Assembly (NCBI RefSeq): GCF_030272615.1
Contig: NC_081414.1
Coordinates: forward strand, 341,298,717 to 341,362,716
Direction: 5' to 3'
Length of the DNA stretch: 64,000 nt
Source of the DNA: Cryptomeria japonica
Lineage: Eukaryota > Streptophyta > Pinopsida > Cupressales > Cupressaceae
A program made the position numbers and the translations under genes. The notes below the pieces were generated by a model, which saw only the letters and a list, made by a program, of their open reading frames with translations, was not told the DNA's origin and searched no databases. Shown one piece after another: positions 33,982-44,891 of this stretch (positions are counted from its first letter, which is position 1; each line of letters begins with the position of its first letter).

Positions 33982-35408
33982 TGATGAATCAATGATGAAC
34001 AGTTAGTATCGAACCGGTACTGAGAGGGGGGGTGAATCAGTATTGAAAAAAACACTTTTCCTTGAACCGGTTTGATTGAAGACACTGCACTTGACTGGCA
34101 AGCAATAACACCGGTCTAAACTAGATTACTACCGGTAAAACACAGTGAAAGACATAAACCGGTAACTCAACTTTCCACACAATCTAACATTTTATTTCCT
34201 CTTCACCCATATGCATACACTAGTAATACTTTAACATAAATTTAAAGACTTACAGGTTCACCATGCTTTACCGCTTAACAAAGAATTACAAAGCATCACA
34301 TGAAAAGCATCACACGTAACACACATATTTTTCATGTGGAAACCCAACTAGGAAAAACCACGATGGGGATGAATACCCACAAGCTGTTCTTTGAACCCTT
34401 TTGAAGTGCACTCTGTTAGGAGCCTAGTTCGGTTAAAGACTTTACAATAGGTTTTGTTAGGGATCACCTAGTTAAGGGTTAAACCCTGTTAAAGGTTACC
34501 TTGTTAGAGGATTTTAACAACTCAATGATTTTGAGTCACCCTGTTAAAGGATTTATAGCAAGCTGGTTAAAGCTACCCTGTTAAGGGATTTTCCAACTGT
34601 TGAAGTGGTTAGGGGTCAAAAGGTATTACAATGATCTGGTAACAACACTCAATGCCAATGCAGATCCGCTTTCGTTCCTTCCTTCTGCACTCACACTCTG
34701 CAGGTATCTATTCTCTTATCTGGTCTAGCAAGAATCATGTATCTTTGCACTTAGATACACACACAACATTTTCCAACGACCTCAACATGAGAAAAAATTT
34801 GACCTTATAGGAAACAAATAGGTCGGTAGCATAAAACCCTAAACCTTAATCATTTAGGTTAAGCAATTCAGTCAGTTCAATCCTATCCGTTGGTCATATT
34901 GCATTGATTATAACAATCTCTCAAGACGTTCTCCAATGTTTGTTCTTCACCGCTTCTTGGAGCCTGATAACCTATCACGCGTTCTCCACCATTTACAGAG
35001 ACTTTGCACATTCTTGAGGTAGATAGGATCAATTTACTTCATGCAAGATCCTTCACACGCACAAGGCTGACGTGGCAACACAATTTGTTCTTCATTACAA
35101 TGCTAACTCATCACACAATGTCATCGGTTGAATCACATAGGCATAGAACACTTCTACCAGAAACCTTGAAGCTAAGACTACCAACCGGTAGTCATACCAT
35201 ATGAAACCTTGATACAAAACATTTCATATGCCGGTTCACTTTTTCACATATACCGGTTCACTTGGACAAACATACCACTTCACTTTTTCACATATACTAG
35301 TTCTCTTGCAAGTGCTTACTTCAATATACCGATTCACTCTTTATCATATTGACATCAATGATAACATACAATATCATCATGTCAACATACTCTGCACATA
35401 TGCTAACA
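33982..35408 (-). repeat. Copia-C 5' LTR (1427 bp)
   Basis: TGATGAATCAATGATGAAC to CATATGCTAACA. A seven-G run at 34026-34032 precedes TGAATCAG. It aligns along its length with 28213-29701, with scattered substitutions and a shorter U3 repeat region. Confidence 0.92.
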
Positions 35409-37570
35409 CACATAATGGTTTTGCTGAAAAGGCCTCAAATACGTCCAAACAAATATGATTGGTCGGTGTAAGGCCAAACTCCACAACAGGCCTCACATTC
35501 TTAACGTCGTGATAGATTTTTATGTTGAGGGTAGAATCAAAGATAGGCAATGGGAAGTGTTTTTTGTGATGCCTCATGGGTGCATGGCCCCATATGATGT
35601 TTTTTTTTGCACATAATATGTACAATGGAATGGCACATCTACAGGAGGAATTGAAGGAGTTTGTGTGATTATTTTTTAGCTGATTTTGAGCTTAGATCCA
35701 CCATGTTATGGTGCACAGGGAAATGAGATATCCTCAAAGGGTGCAAACCTAATGGATTTTGTCTTGTTTTCTTTATCATAGTGAGGCATGTGGACTGCAA
35801 TGCAAACCATCTCATGCTCGTATAAATGTTTTGAAAGGGGAAGTTCACAAAATTGCATCGACTAATAATGAAACAAAGGTGTCAATGGCGATGACTACAT
35901 AATTGGCAAAATATTATGCATAGAGGAAATGACGATATTGGCTAGTGAATGCATTCAATACGCATGGGGTTGACCGCTGTGACATCCACCAATGCACTTC
36001 TGTAGTTTCAATGTCCAGTGGGTAATCACCTGCCACAAGCCGTCGAACTCCATGAGTCAGTATGGTGATGAGATTTTAGATGCACGATGTGAAAAGCATG
36101 ATGATGGTGCAAAATCTCTTTTGAGCGATCATTATTTTGAAGAGAAACGATAAATTTCTACATGAAGAAAATAAAAGGCAACGTTTTGAATTGGGTATTA
36201 TTTTCAGTTTTGCTAAAGCGTGTAGTTACAGTTACCCTAGCGAACTCCATGGAAAAAGATGAATGAGTAGAGGTAGCGCACAATATTTTTGGAATATCCT
36301 GGAACTCACTTTGATAAGAATAAACCTGCTGCACTCCACAATGCAAAAGCGAATAGGGTACTATTTAAGGAATTTCCCAACTACTTCTTGATAAATGAAT
36401 GAAGGCACCCAACAATGTTGATTCAATATTTTGTCAAAAGGATAACATGTGGGTTAGTTTATGACAACAAATATTTTTCATAGATAATTGGCAAACATGC
36501 AAGATGGTAGTAAAGGATTCTAGTTGATGTGATCACAATGGGTGTGTTCTCAAATAAAAGATATTGGCAGATGAATACTTTGTTTCAATGATCAAGATAC
36601 TGACATATGGAGTAGATGTTGAAGTGATTACGAGATCAAATGAAGCAAATGAAGATGGAAGCCACCTCAAAAAATTGACAAACAAATTATTTCTTCAATG
36701 TAATGGGTTTGAAATTATTTTTGTAAAAAGTGACTTATGTCACTTATTGTAACCAAAGGTTAGAAAGTTCACTTCTTCTACGCATAAAAGTGTAAGTTAC
36801 TAACTCATTGAAATTTATGCAGAAAAGAGTTAGTTATCAACGTAGGATTGAAGTTGGTTATAAGGTAGTTGTCCTACAAGCCTATAAATACAAGGCTGTT
36901 GTATTGTAAGGAGGAGGACTTTTTATAGGGGGGAAAAACTCTGGTGGAATTCTAGAAGAAACTTGTAATGACATTTTGATTTGCACTATGTATAGAAAGG
37001 ATTTTGGACTTGTATATTTCTAAAAGGATAATGAAGAATACGTCTTAGTTCATGTGTTCTAAATGTATTCATGTGTTATCATTTCTAATTTCTCATATGT
37101 AAAATTGGTAGTCTTTTTATGCATATGTGATTTGTACAATTGATGTGATGATACACAAGCAACCTTTGGTATCTCAGTTTGAATGTGTTGAAGTATCTTA
37201 TCTCTTCGTATGTTGAGATTTATCATTCTTCTTTATCGTCATCTCATGGCTAAACATATTACCTTATAAACTCCCCTTGTAATTTGTTGCTAATGTTGAG
37301 AAATCTCAATTGATGGTCGTATGTCTATTGTTGGGGTTTCTACCTTTATTTCTTTTTAGTTTTATGTTTACTCCTTTATGTAATTTCAGGTTAAAAGTAC
37401 ACAAAAATCCTAAATACCCCTATCATACGAGGGAGCTGCCCCTCTCAAATGCAGAGGAAGATTGCAGTTTCACTTCAATCTCTCCAACTGTTGGAACGTT
37501 TATCACTGCTCAACGGGAAAACAGGGTCAGTTTCAGATAAACGACAGCAGTGACAAATCTATTTACCAAC
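35409..37570. other. unrelated DNA replacing the Copia-D 5' region, right part
   Basis: No resemblance to copia or gypsy proteins on either strand. A plus-strand fragment near 35783-35880 reads EACGLQCKPSHARINVLKGE without a recognisable family. At 36886-36930 the plus strand has CCTATAAATACAAGGC, a good TATA-type promoter context. An in-frame but unrecognised plus-strand frame occupies 37310-37540. The right boundary with the Copia-D LTR is uncertain (37490-37571). Confidence 0.5.
36888..36900 (+). promoter_or_regulatory. candidate TATA box
   Basis: GCCTATAAATACAAGG is a close match to plant TATA boxes. The downstream GTTGTATTGTAAGG resembles the start of LTR transcripts. No LTR ends or target duplication could be matched around it, so its role is unproven. 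Confidence 0.3.
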
Positions 37571-38750
37571 AAACTTTTAATCCATAAGACAACCTTAAAA
37601 CAAATCAAATACTAGTAAAGCACATACAAATGCTGGTATGAACAGATACTGGTAAAAAATACAACTTAACAATTAACAAGATAATCAATGCAAAGCAACC
37701 ATACCACATAACACCATGATTTGTATGTGGAAAACCTGGAAAGGGAAAAACCACGGTGGGAAGCCTACCCATAGTCAGATGATACTTTTGCATAAAGTAT
37801 GTGTTACAATTAGGGGTCTGTACATGTAGGAAGGCACACTGCCTAGAGCACACTACTCATTACAAAACAATCTCACTGACTACAAAGAGGCTACAACCAT
37901 CTCAAGATAAATGGACAACAATTCAGTAGAGAAAACTGCCAGAAATACCATCTACCATACCTGATTACAGTCCCTATTAAGCTCAATACCGAAGGCTTTT
38001 GACCTCTTCCTTAATCCCAATTCAATCACCTATGATTGACCAAATCTCCTTCTCATATGATATTGCATTCCAAGACCACAACACATAATCCCCATGATCT
38101 ATAATGAGATCTTACATCATTTTATACAAACCATAAGACCTAGACCAATTAGGTTGGCCACCTAAAAGATATTACAATAAGATCATTACATAATTCCATA
38201 TTACAATGATATGCCATGTCGGCTTAAGATCAAAACAACAATAATAAATCCATAGATCATCTCGGTAACTTGTAGAGTACACATTATCATGATACCGGTC
38301 CATAACCTAGATAGGTACTGGACCTATTATGGGTATACCATGCCAAATCAATGTATTCAAGCAGTTGAAGCATGATCAAAGAACATCTTCAACATCCTGA
38401 AATCCATGTAGTAGCTGCACCAACACCAATTGTGCATCCTGTCAAGATTCCTTAGTGAAAGCTCTATCGATAGAGCTTTAAACCAGTGTCGATAAGGGTT
38501 TACTAGAGTGTATGATAGTATCTGATTATCAAGTCAATACCAACTGACCAAAACATGCTCATGTAACCAATCACATTCCATAGATCCAAACATGCTGGAA
38601 GTGTCCAACAAATAGTCTCTTCTGTCGGTACACTAGATCTTCTACCAGTAACCAAAACTTGTCTATCGGTAACCATTCATAATAGCTAGTATTGACATCA
38701 ATGACAAAACATCAATGCAACACATAATCAATTCATCCATAATGCCAACA
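37571..38750 (-). repeat. Copia-D 5' LTR, left edge missing or diverged
   Basis: Clear alignment with 22405-23600 from ACTTTTAATCC to AATGCCAACA at 38750. The sequence that should carry the LTR start and the G run is not recognisable; a TGTTGGAACG at 37489 is a weak candidate for the start. Confidence 0.85.
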
Positions 38751-38755
38751 CAATA

Positions 38756-39313
38756 TAATTATTTACATAGCATAACATGGTCCTAAAACACATTCCCAAA
38801 TGCACAAATCCACCAAAAATCATGCCAAGATCAACTGCAACACGCTACACCACAAGGAAAACCACATAAAAATCATCACCGGTTGATAGAAACCACCAAA
38901 CAATTGCACAATGATCAATGTGGATTTTCCAAAACAAATAGGACATGACTAAGAAACACCAGCAAGCACATTAGAATCATCCGGAACAATTGCACCATCA
39001 CCACTTTTCAAATCTTCATCGATCAACGTCTGAAAGCTCAAGAACACAACCAATCAGCAACTGTCATGAAGAAAGATAACTTGCAGAGAACCAAATCACA
39101 ATCCATCTAAAATTAAGATACACAAGACCATCCCAAACAATATCCCAAAAACTCAGCACATGATCTGATCACATCGAAATATACCAGACTCTGCAAAATA
39201 GCGATCAACAAACCAACACTACAAACCAGATCATAAGATCTTCCCAAACTGAAATCACCGGATCAATGACACCAACATATCCTAGCAGCAACAATGACCA
39301 ACAATATCCAACA
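38756..39313 (-). repeat. Copia-B 5' LTR, part 2
   Basis: Continues the Copia-B LTR after Copia-D (TAATTATTTACATAGCATAACATGG). Its last ~190 bases match 16930-17140 (CAATATCCCAAAAA, GATCACATCGAAATATACCAG, CCTAGCAGCAACAATGACCAACAATATCCAACA). Confidence 0.88.
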
Positions 39314-39720
39314 ATTATCCTATTGTGGATTTTCTTTCTATAGCTATTCCTATACCTGCTTAGCCTATTGTGGATCCTCTTTTTGTTTACATTCTTGTAC
39401 CCGTTCACTAGTGTGTAACAACATCAACATTATGATGTTGAGTGTACTCTTTGCTAACCTCAATGATTAGACTACTCAAATGGTAGTTAATGTTTGTCAT
39501 CACGATCATGGAGGAACATTAGGTGGAGTTGGTGTCGATACCACTCCACTTGTGTCGACACCTAATTTTTACATAGGTTACAATTAATTATGTTATGGAC
39601 CTAGTGATGGTACATCCACTTTAGGTGCACGTGGAGAATTGGATGATATTGCTTCATATGTAAATTTTCAATGTGTTGATAATCATCTGATGGATCATCC
39701 TACATAGGTATATATAACTT
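39314..39720 (+). pseudogene. degenerate plus-strand coding remnant, right of the nest
   Basis: A plus-strand frame from about 39441 to 39706 reads MVVNVCHHDHGGTLGGVGVD, TTPLVSTPNFYIGYN, a stop, then LCYGPSDGTSTLGARGELDD and YVNFQCVDNHLMDHPT. Upstream, PIVDFLSIAIPIPA and PIVDPLFVYILVPVH form an imperfect internal repeat. It has the same strand and a similar degree of decay as 9840-10490, so both could be parts of one gene or transposon split by Copia-B. Family not recognised. Confidence 0.35.
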
Positions 39721-39769
39721 GTACATGTTGAATTGACATAACTTTTTTAAGCATGTACTTTTTAAATAT

Positions 39770-40082
39770 ATGTATATATACATATACATATACATATACA
39801 TACATGTATATATATATGTATGTGTGTATATATAAACACATATACATATATACATATATACACACATACATATGTATATGTACATATATACATATACGTA
39901 TGTTTATGTACATATATACATATATACATATATATGTGTGTATATATATGTATATACATATATATACATACATGCATACATACATACATAGATACATATA
40001 TACATATATACATACATACATATGTGTGTGTGTGTGTATACACACACACATATACACACATACACATGCATACATACATACA

Positions 40083-40114
<32 letters not shown>

Positions 40115-40121
40115 CATATAA

Positions 40122-40162
<41 letters not shown>

Positions 40163-40172
40163 GATATACATA
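39770..40172. repeat. TA/CA/TG compound microsatellite
   Basis: Interleaved (TATACA)n, (TACA)n, (TG)n and (CA)n tracts over about 400 bases. Long frames on both strands here translate to alternating Met/Tyr/Ile/Cys/Thr/His and are artefacts of the repeat. A 24-bp perfect palindrome of (TG)n-TATA-(CA)n sits at 40027-40050. Confidence 0.97.
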
Positions 40173-40687
40173 AGTGCATCAACTTCTTCTTTTGAACAAT
40201 TTTGTTCTTTGTTAACACTTGTTCAACTTGACACACCTTTTAGGGGTTTTTTTATTGAATTTTTAAATATAATATAATTTTAACTTATCTTTTAATTTGT
40301 AATTAAGTCTTAAAGTTGTTCAAGTACATTAAAAATTAATGCTAGTACAAGGAGGTCATCCAAATTCCACCTCAAATCCACCTGAGGTTGTGGCAAGAGC
40401 TCCTCCAGTGTTAGCTATAGTAGATGAGCCAATCAATGTATTCATACCATTTAAATTTAGTTTCATATATATAAATATATATAAATGTCTATGTTGGTTG
40501 ACACCACTATCAAGATGGTTTTTAAATAGCCTTATGACCAAAGTCAATTGCAAGAGTCACCGACTTCATTTCAAGTTCACTTTTTTTTGTGTAAACAATT
40601 TATAGGTCCTTTAAATGGATCAAAACACCACAGGGTCTTCTCTTAGTGAACCTAGGTTATATCATGTGCATTCATGGCATACTAAAG
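40173..40687. other. AT-rich stretch, nothing recognised
   Basis: Short frames only (for example 40339-40605 on the plus strand) without a family match. No terminal repeats seen. Confidence 0.5.
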
Positions 40688-40840
40688 AATCCCCCTATTT
40701 TCATAAAAATATTGCACTAAAATCCTTTTTTGTTACCCCCTCCCAATACACAACTTGAATTAAAAGCCCCCCTATTTTCACCAAATATTGCATTTTTTCT
40801 TAGCCTGAATTAAAAATCCCCCTATTTTCACTGATAGGCA
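40688..40840. repeat. three copies of CCCCCTATTTTCA
   Basis: The word occurs at about 40690, 40767 and 40818, each followed by a TTGCA or GGCAATAT context. The unit spacing is irregular, suggesting a decayed short tandem array. Confidence 0.7.
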
Positions 40841-41074
40841 ATATATTGTACCCCTCAATATGAATAGGCATGATATAATATTGCCTAGTCAGTGAAGCCC
40901 CCATGCAAAATACATATGTTAATGTAATTTGTATACATGTGCTTTATTTGACCTTGTAGGACATTGTTAGTGACACTTTTGGTCTTGATCCTACCACTTA
41001 GATCATGTCCCAAGATGAGCAACAAACAATGGTATTTTTAAATTTTTATTTATTTAATATCAATTATTATTTAT

Positions 41075-41460
41075 ACATGTGGGTTGAAATAAGTTTAAAT
41101 TAAATTTTAGTGCTCATGTGTTTTCTTTTTTCTTTTATAACATGAGATAGGTTTGAGCCTACCCATAACTCTTGTACATGGACATGTAGAGCACCTAGAC
41201 ATGGGAGGAGATGAAGAGACTCATATATTAATTTATCTAATTTTATAAATTAAAGTGAATTAAGTCATTTCGAATAGTTTTAAATCTGATTTCAAGTCGT
41301 GTGTTAAATTAAGTTTAAATTGAATTTTAGTGTTCATGTGTTCCTTTTTCTTCCATAACATGAGACAAGTTCAAGCCTGCCTATAGCACCTATATCTATA
41401 CATGGAGAGCACTTGGACATGGGAGGGTATGACCAAACCCATATGGTAATCTGGATCTTA
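41075..41460. repeat. two-copy direct repeat, ~215 bp apart
   Basis: AGTTTAAATTAAATTTTAGTGCTCATGTGTT...ATAACATGAGATAGG...GGACATG..GAGCACCTAGACATGGGAGG at about 41090-41215 recurs with changes at about 41305-41430. No coding signal in either copy. The remainder up to 41952 shows nothing recognisable. Confidence 0.7.
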
Positions 41461-41952
41461 ACTCAAGGTTATATTTCTTCTACAAAGTGATTCCAATCAT
41501 TCTTATTCACGTGGATTGAAGAGGAGTCTTGATTTTAGGGGTGTATTTGACATGGAATATTTAGAAATACATGCTTTAATACATTTCAATATTTTCATGG
41601 ACTATATGTCTTTATATATGTTTTAGTATTTCATTTCTTTCTATATATGGATATGCAAGCTAGATATATACATATGAACTTTATATGCTTCAATATTTTA
41701 TGTATTATTGTTTCATAGACTTTATATACATTTTGGTATTTTATGTGTTATTATTTCAATATTTTATGAATGATTATTTCTACTTAGATATATATAATTT
41801 ATGTTAATTAAAAATCACAGCTTCAATCATAGTTCATTAAAGTTACAATTTATGGTAGATGGATCAATGCCTTGGATTTGATTTCCCTCTTCAAATGATT
41901 TTCCCATTAATACATGGGTTGCCTTCTACATCTTGCTTTCTCTTCTATCACT

Positions 41953-42935
41953 CTTAATGCTTAATACTGGTAAAATAGTTAAGTATGTTGGTAGATAGTG
42001 TTAACAGTTAATTTCTATACCGGTAAAGATTAATGCATAAAACATAAACATAAAGTCATCCACAACACATAACACTAATGTTTGTACGTGGAAACCTTGT
42101 AAGGGGAAAAACCACGGTGGGAAACCTTACCCACAATCAGGTGATACTACTGCAAATAGTAGGTGTACATAAATGGGGTTTGCACATGCAGAAAGGCCAA
42201 CAGCCTAGAGCTCACTGCTCAATCACAAAATGGAAGTCACACTAACTACAGTTGGATGGTTAAATCTAATAAGAATGTACTACACAAAATAGCATCTTCA
42301 TATGTTGGATTCAGTACCGGTGTAATGCTGATATGCTTCTACAAAAACCTAGCTTCACCTTCAAATGATGTCTTCATGTATAGCTTTGCTTAATCTCACA
42401 TATACCTTCTCTTAATTCTTTTTCGCATTCCATATTCGATCTTACAAATAAGATCTTACATTTATACCATAACCTAAGACCAATTTTAGTAGGTCAGCTC
42501 TACAAGATATTACAATAAAAGCATTTTACAAACAATATAACATCTGATGCAATAACCGATTAAACATGTCAACTTAATGCATTTACAACAATAATAAATC
42601 ATCTCCATAGCGTTCCATGCTGATCTGGAAAAGATAAACCTACCGGTGTAACCCTAGGTAACCTTGGACCTATTTGCCGGTAAAAGAAAATATGCAAATA
42701 TGAATATACCAATGATTCATTCTTCAAAACAAAGTGTCCACATGATGTCTTCAACATTACCAAGTGTCTTCCATATCATTCCAAGTGTCGATGATCATTA
42801 TATCCTGCCAGTGAACCATATACCAATAACTGTGTAATAGTTACTTGCTTGCCGATGAATGTTGTTGGATCTCCGAAGTGCTAGTGTTTTAGTAGGTGTT
42901 GACATCATTGAAAAAACCATACCAAAATACCAACA
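41953..42935 (-). repeat. Copia-E 3' LTR, truncated
   Basis: Aligns with 47353-48328 from CTTAATGCTTAATAC to AAATACCAACA. The segment with the G run and the LTR edge is absent; unrelated AT-rich DNA begins at 41952. Confidence 0.9.
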
Positions 42936-43205
42936 ATCTCCCCCTTTGGCATTGATGGCAACACAAGATGGAAAAACCATCAAAGTGTCAAAACAGAAAT
43001 GCCAAATACCAACAACCAACAATCTCTCTCCCTGGGAGCAACATGTGTTATCAAAAGATTTTCAATACCAATCTCTCCTCAAAAGATAATGTGTTTTTCC
43101 ATAGATATCTCTCCCCCTTTGACATCAAATGCCAAAGTTATAATAAAACAAAGTTCATATACAAAATACCAATCAATTCAATATACCAACTACTCCCCCT
43201 GAGAA
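42936..43205 (-). promoter_or_regulatory. Copia-E polypurine tract array
   Basis: Minus strand AATGCCAAAGGGGGAGAT next to the LTR, with further boxes near 43023 (CCAGGGAGAGAGA), 43110 (GTCAAAGGGGGAGAGA) and 43192 (CTCAGGGGGAGTAG). Confidence 0.78.
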
Positions 43206-43269
43206 GTAGCTTCCTCATCAAAGACCGGAGTAAAAGATTTCTCTGTAAATTCTGCTGGTTGATGACAAT

Positions 43270-44880
43270 CATCAACTGTCTAAGTCTCTACCGGTGGTGG
43301 TATGACTCCAAGCTGATCTCTGAGATATTCAAAAGTCTCCTTAGGCAAAGGTTTTGTGAAAATATCTACAAGCTACTCTTTAGAATTCACATAAACCAAT
43401 TTTATCTCTTTTTCTTCCACTTTTTCACTTAGAAAATTCAGTTTGATAGAAACATGTTTTGTTTAGAGTGTAATACTGGATTCTTAGATATATCAATTGC
43501 TGCAGTGTTATCACAATATATAGTAATAGGTTCTTTGCATTTTACCTTTATGTCTTTCAACATTTCCTTAAGCCATAGTACTTGTGTACAGTTAGTTGCT
43601 ACTGCAACATATTCTGATTCTGCTATTGATAAAGATGTACAACTCTGTTTTTTACTCAACCAAGAAACTAATCTCTTTCCAAGAAAGAATTCTCTGCTGG
43701 TGGTGCTTTTTCTATCATCCACATCTCCTGCCCAATTTGCATCTGTGTATGCACATAGATCAAAATTTTCATCTCTAGGATACCATAATCCAAGATTTGC
43801 AGTGCCTTGTAAGTACCGGAAAATCCTTTTTACTGTTGATTCATGATTTTCTCTAGGATTACTTTGAAATCTAGAAACAATACATACTGCATTCATAATA
43901 TCAGGTCTGGTTTGTGTCAAATATAGTAAACCTCCTATCATAGATTTCTATCTAGTTGGATTAATAGGTGTAGATTCATCCCTTTGAGATAATTTGTCAT
44001 TTGTAGTCATAGGTGTGCTTATCGGTTTAGAGTTCTCCATCCCAAATTTCTTTAGTAACTCTTTTAAGTACTTGGATTGACTCAAAAATATACCTTTGTC
44101 AGTTTGTGAAATCTACAATCCTAAAAAGAATTTTATTTCTCCAATCATAGACATTTCAAATTCTTACTGCATTTTAATAGAAAATTCCTTACACAGTCTA
44201 TCTTCTCCTCCAAAGATTACATCATCAACGAATACTTCTATAATCAAGATGTCATCATTAGTTATTTTGTTATATAAATTATTGTCTGCATTTCCTTTAG
44301 TAAAGCCAATCTTTAAAAGATACTTATCCAACCTTGCATACCAAGCTCTTGGGGCTTGTTTCAATCCATACAGAGCTTTTCTTAACCTGCAAACCATGTC
44401 ATTGTCATCTGTCAAAGAAAATCCATCAGGTTGTTCAATATAGACTTCCTCTTCAAGATCTACATTAAAAAATGGAAATTTAAAATCCATTTGATAACTT
44501 TGTAGTTCTTGTGAGCTGCAAAGGCCAAGAATAATTTGACTGCCTCAATTCTAGCTACTGGTGCAAAGGTTTCATTGTAATCAACTCCTTCTTTCTAAGA
44601 ATATCCCTTACACACTAGTCTTTCTTTATTTCTAACAACCTTACCATCTTCATTAAGTTTGTTTCTAAATACCCATTTTGTTCCAGTTACATTTTTATCT
44701 TTAGGCTAGGGAACTAATGTCCAAGTATTATTTTTCTCAGTTTGTTCTAATTCTTCTTCCATAGCTTTAAGCCAAAATTTATCTTCACATGCCTCATTAA
44801 CGGATGATGGTTCAATTTGAGAAATAAGAAATACCTCTTCATTTGCCAATCTTCCTCTTGTCATAACTCCTTTAAATTTG
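43270..44880 (-). pseudogene. Copia-E reverse transcriptase-RNase H
   Basis: The palm block 44164-44490 reads [40 protein letters not shown] and the catalytic VFVDDVIFGGEDRLC. RNase H lies in 43438-43941: MIGGLLYLTQTRPDIMNAVC, YTDANWAGDVDDRKSTTS, SCTSLSIAESEYVAVATNCT and IYCDNTAAIDISKNPVLHS. The last part after a frameshift ends near 43270. The RT N-terminal part (44500-44880) has the GTKWVFRNK-type stretch in broken frames. Confidence 0.87.
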
Positions 44881-44891
44881 TTTCCAATTAT

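Larger units (their letters stand above)
28213..35408 (-). mobile_element. Copia-C, Ty1/copia, full structure, degenerate
   Basis: Both LTRs (28213-29701 and 33982-35408), purine tract and primer site are present. Flanks CACAG (28208-28212) and CACAT (35409-35413) match at 4 of 5 bases, a slightly decayed target duplication. Gag, protease and integrase are in one frame from about 33908 to 31607 with few stops. RT has a small deletion. Same family as Copia-A and the most complete copia copy in the window. Confidence 0.93.
22329..38750 (-). mobile_element. Copia-D, Ty1/copia inserted in Copia-B 5' LTR
   Basis: Perfect 5-bp duplication CAATA (22324-22328 and 38751-38755) outside the LTR ends TGTTAGGA and AATGCCAACA. 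Pol and part of gag lie at 23958-27822. The 5' end of gag, the primer site and the left edge of the right LTR are replaced by unrelated DNA (about 27800-28212 plus 35409-37570), into which Copia-C inserted. Related to Copia-E. Confidence 0.92.
10498..39313 (-). mobile_element. Copia-B, outer Ty1/copia element of the nest
   Basis: Ty1/copia element whose coding region occupies 17465-21642 on the minus strand. Its left (3') LTR is split by Copia-A and its right (5') LTR by Copia-D. LTR starts read TGTTAGAAAC (10498) and TGTTAGCAGT (21684). LTR ends read TATCAAACA (17140) and TATCCAACA (39313). The flanks CTTAG (10493-10497) and ATTAT (39314-39318) match at only 3 of 5 bases, so the target duplication is decayed or has been altered. 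Family resemblance to Copia-F is strong in gag and LTR. Confidence 0.85.

Noticed and set aside
39695-40236. Overlapping frames of 60-158 residues on both strands (Met/Tyr/Ile/Cys/Thr/His-rich)
   Set aside because: They arise from the TA/CA/TG microsatellite, which is open in several frames at once; no protein is implied.
42859-43432. Plus-strand frames of up to 154 residues around the Copia-E purine array
   Set aside because: They cross the LTR end, purine tracts and antisense RNase H, with no independent support.
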